In this document: one piece after another, positions 5,963 through 6,047 of the stretch
Layout: the number at the start of each line of letters is the position of its first letter
Numbering within the stretch: the first letter of the stretch is position 1
Notes under the pieces: generated by a model
Databases searched by the model: none
Told to the model about the DNA's origin: nothing
What the model saw: only the letters and a program-made list of their open reading frames with translations
Assembly: GCA_902525995.1 (NCBI GenBank)
Contig: CABZJG010000110.1
Span: 1 to 6,047 of the forward strand
Direction of reading: 5' to 3'
Origin: Paracoccaceae bacterium
GTDB taxonomy: Bacteria > Pseudomonadota > Alphaproteobacteria > Rhodobacterales > Rhodobacteraceae
Length of the DNA stretch: 6,047 bases
Translations under genes and position numbers: made by a program

Positions 5963-6047
5963 GATTAAAAATATTCCTTCGTATCTTTTTTATATCCTTT
6001 TGTATGTTATTTTAAAACTAATTGCAATATTTATTGCTTAAATCTTC
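5963..6047 (-). promoter_or_regulatory. AT-rich leader/promoter region of the minus-strand cluster
   Basis: The 85 bases upstream of the winged-helix gene are strongly AT-rich compared with the rest of the window and contain no coding frame I can support, so they probably hold the promoter for the minus-strand genes. On the minus strand TTGCAA (6027-6022) is followed after 17 bases by TACAAA, each matching four of six consensus bases; a better -10-like TATAAA occurs about nine bases further down but without a good -35 partner. AAAGGATAT and GAAGGAATAT form an imperfect direct repeat just before the start. The assignment is tentative and the region continues beyond the window. Confidence 0.4.
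6024..6037. repeat. Short inverted repeat GCAATA-TT-TATTGC
   Basis: Six-base arms flank a two-base centre in the AT-rich region about 62 bases upstream of the winged-helix gene. The dyad overlaps the candidate -35 box (6027-6022), which is a common place for a repressor site, for example for autoregulation by the winged-helix protein. Short AT-rich dyads also arise by chance, so the function is unproven. Confidence 0.3.

Overview
This 6 kb window looks like part of a marine alphaproteobacterial chromosome, most likely Rhodobacterales / Roseobacter group. That is an inference from the protein style, the moderate G+C with AT-rich intergenic gaps, and the pairing of choline sulfatase with BetA and a BetI-type repressor. 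No database search was possible. There are no RNA genes, insertion sequences or CRISPR arrays. The content is a choline / choline-O-sulfate to glycine betaine catabolic locus, next to a basic amino acid exporter and a small winged-helix regulator.

Layout. Bases 1-129 hold no gene I can support. Choline dehydrogenase (betA, minus strand, 130-1788) is transcribed divergently from a TetR-family regulator of the BetI type (plus strand, 1926-2522). The 137-base gap between them contains a perfect 12-base palindrome and repeated TGATCA cores, which are good operator candidates. The end of betI overlaps tail-to-tail by 19 bases with choline sulfatase (betC, minus strand, 2504-4018). betC is preceded on the same strand by an EamA/DMT permease (4015-4944, ATGA overlap with betC), then a LysE/ArgO-type exporter (4983-5578), then a 111-residue MarR-like winged-helix protein (5627-5962). 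These four minus-strand genes are closely spaced and may be one transcript starting in the AT-rich region after 5962.

How the genes fit together. BetC would release choline and sulfate from choline-O-sulfate. BetA oxidises choline to betaine aldehyde and possibly on to glycine betaine. The BetI-like repressor would sense choline. The dedicated aldehyde dehydrogenase (betB) and any classical choline transporter (BetT, ChoXWV) are not in this window. The permease coupled to betC is therefore a candidate carrier for choline-O-sulfate or a related quaternary amine.

The main anomaly is frame damage. As written, betC carries two compensating single-base shifts (about 3145 and 2951) and lysE carries one (about 5128). 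Outside these points all conserved motifs are intact and, once the shifts are corrected, no stop interrupts the sequence. This pattern fits sequencing or assembly indels, or very recent inactivation, better than old pseudogenes. I see no convincing novel system; the most interesting lead is the DMT permease-choline sulfatase pair.
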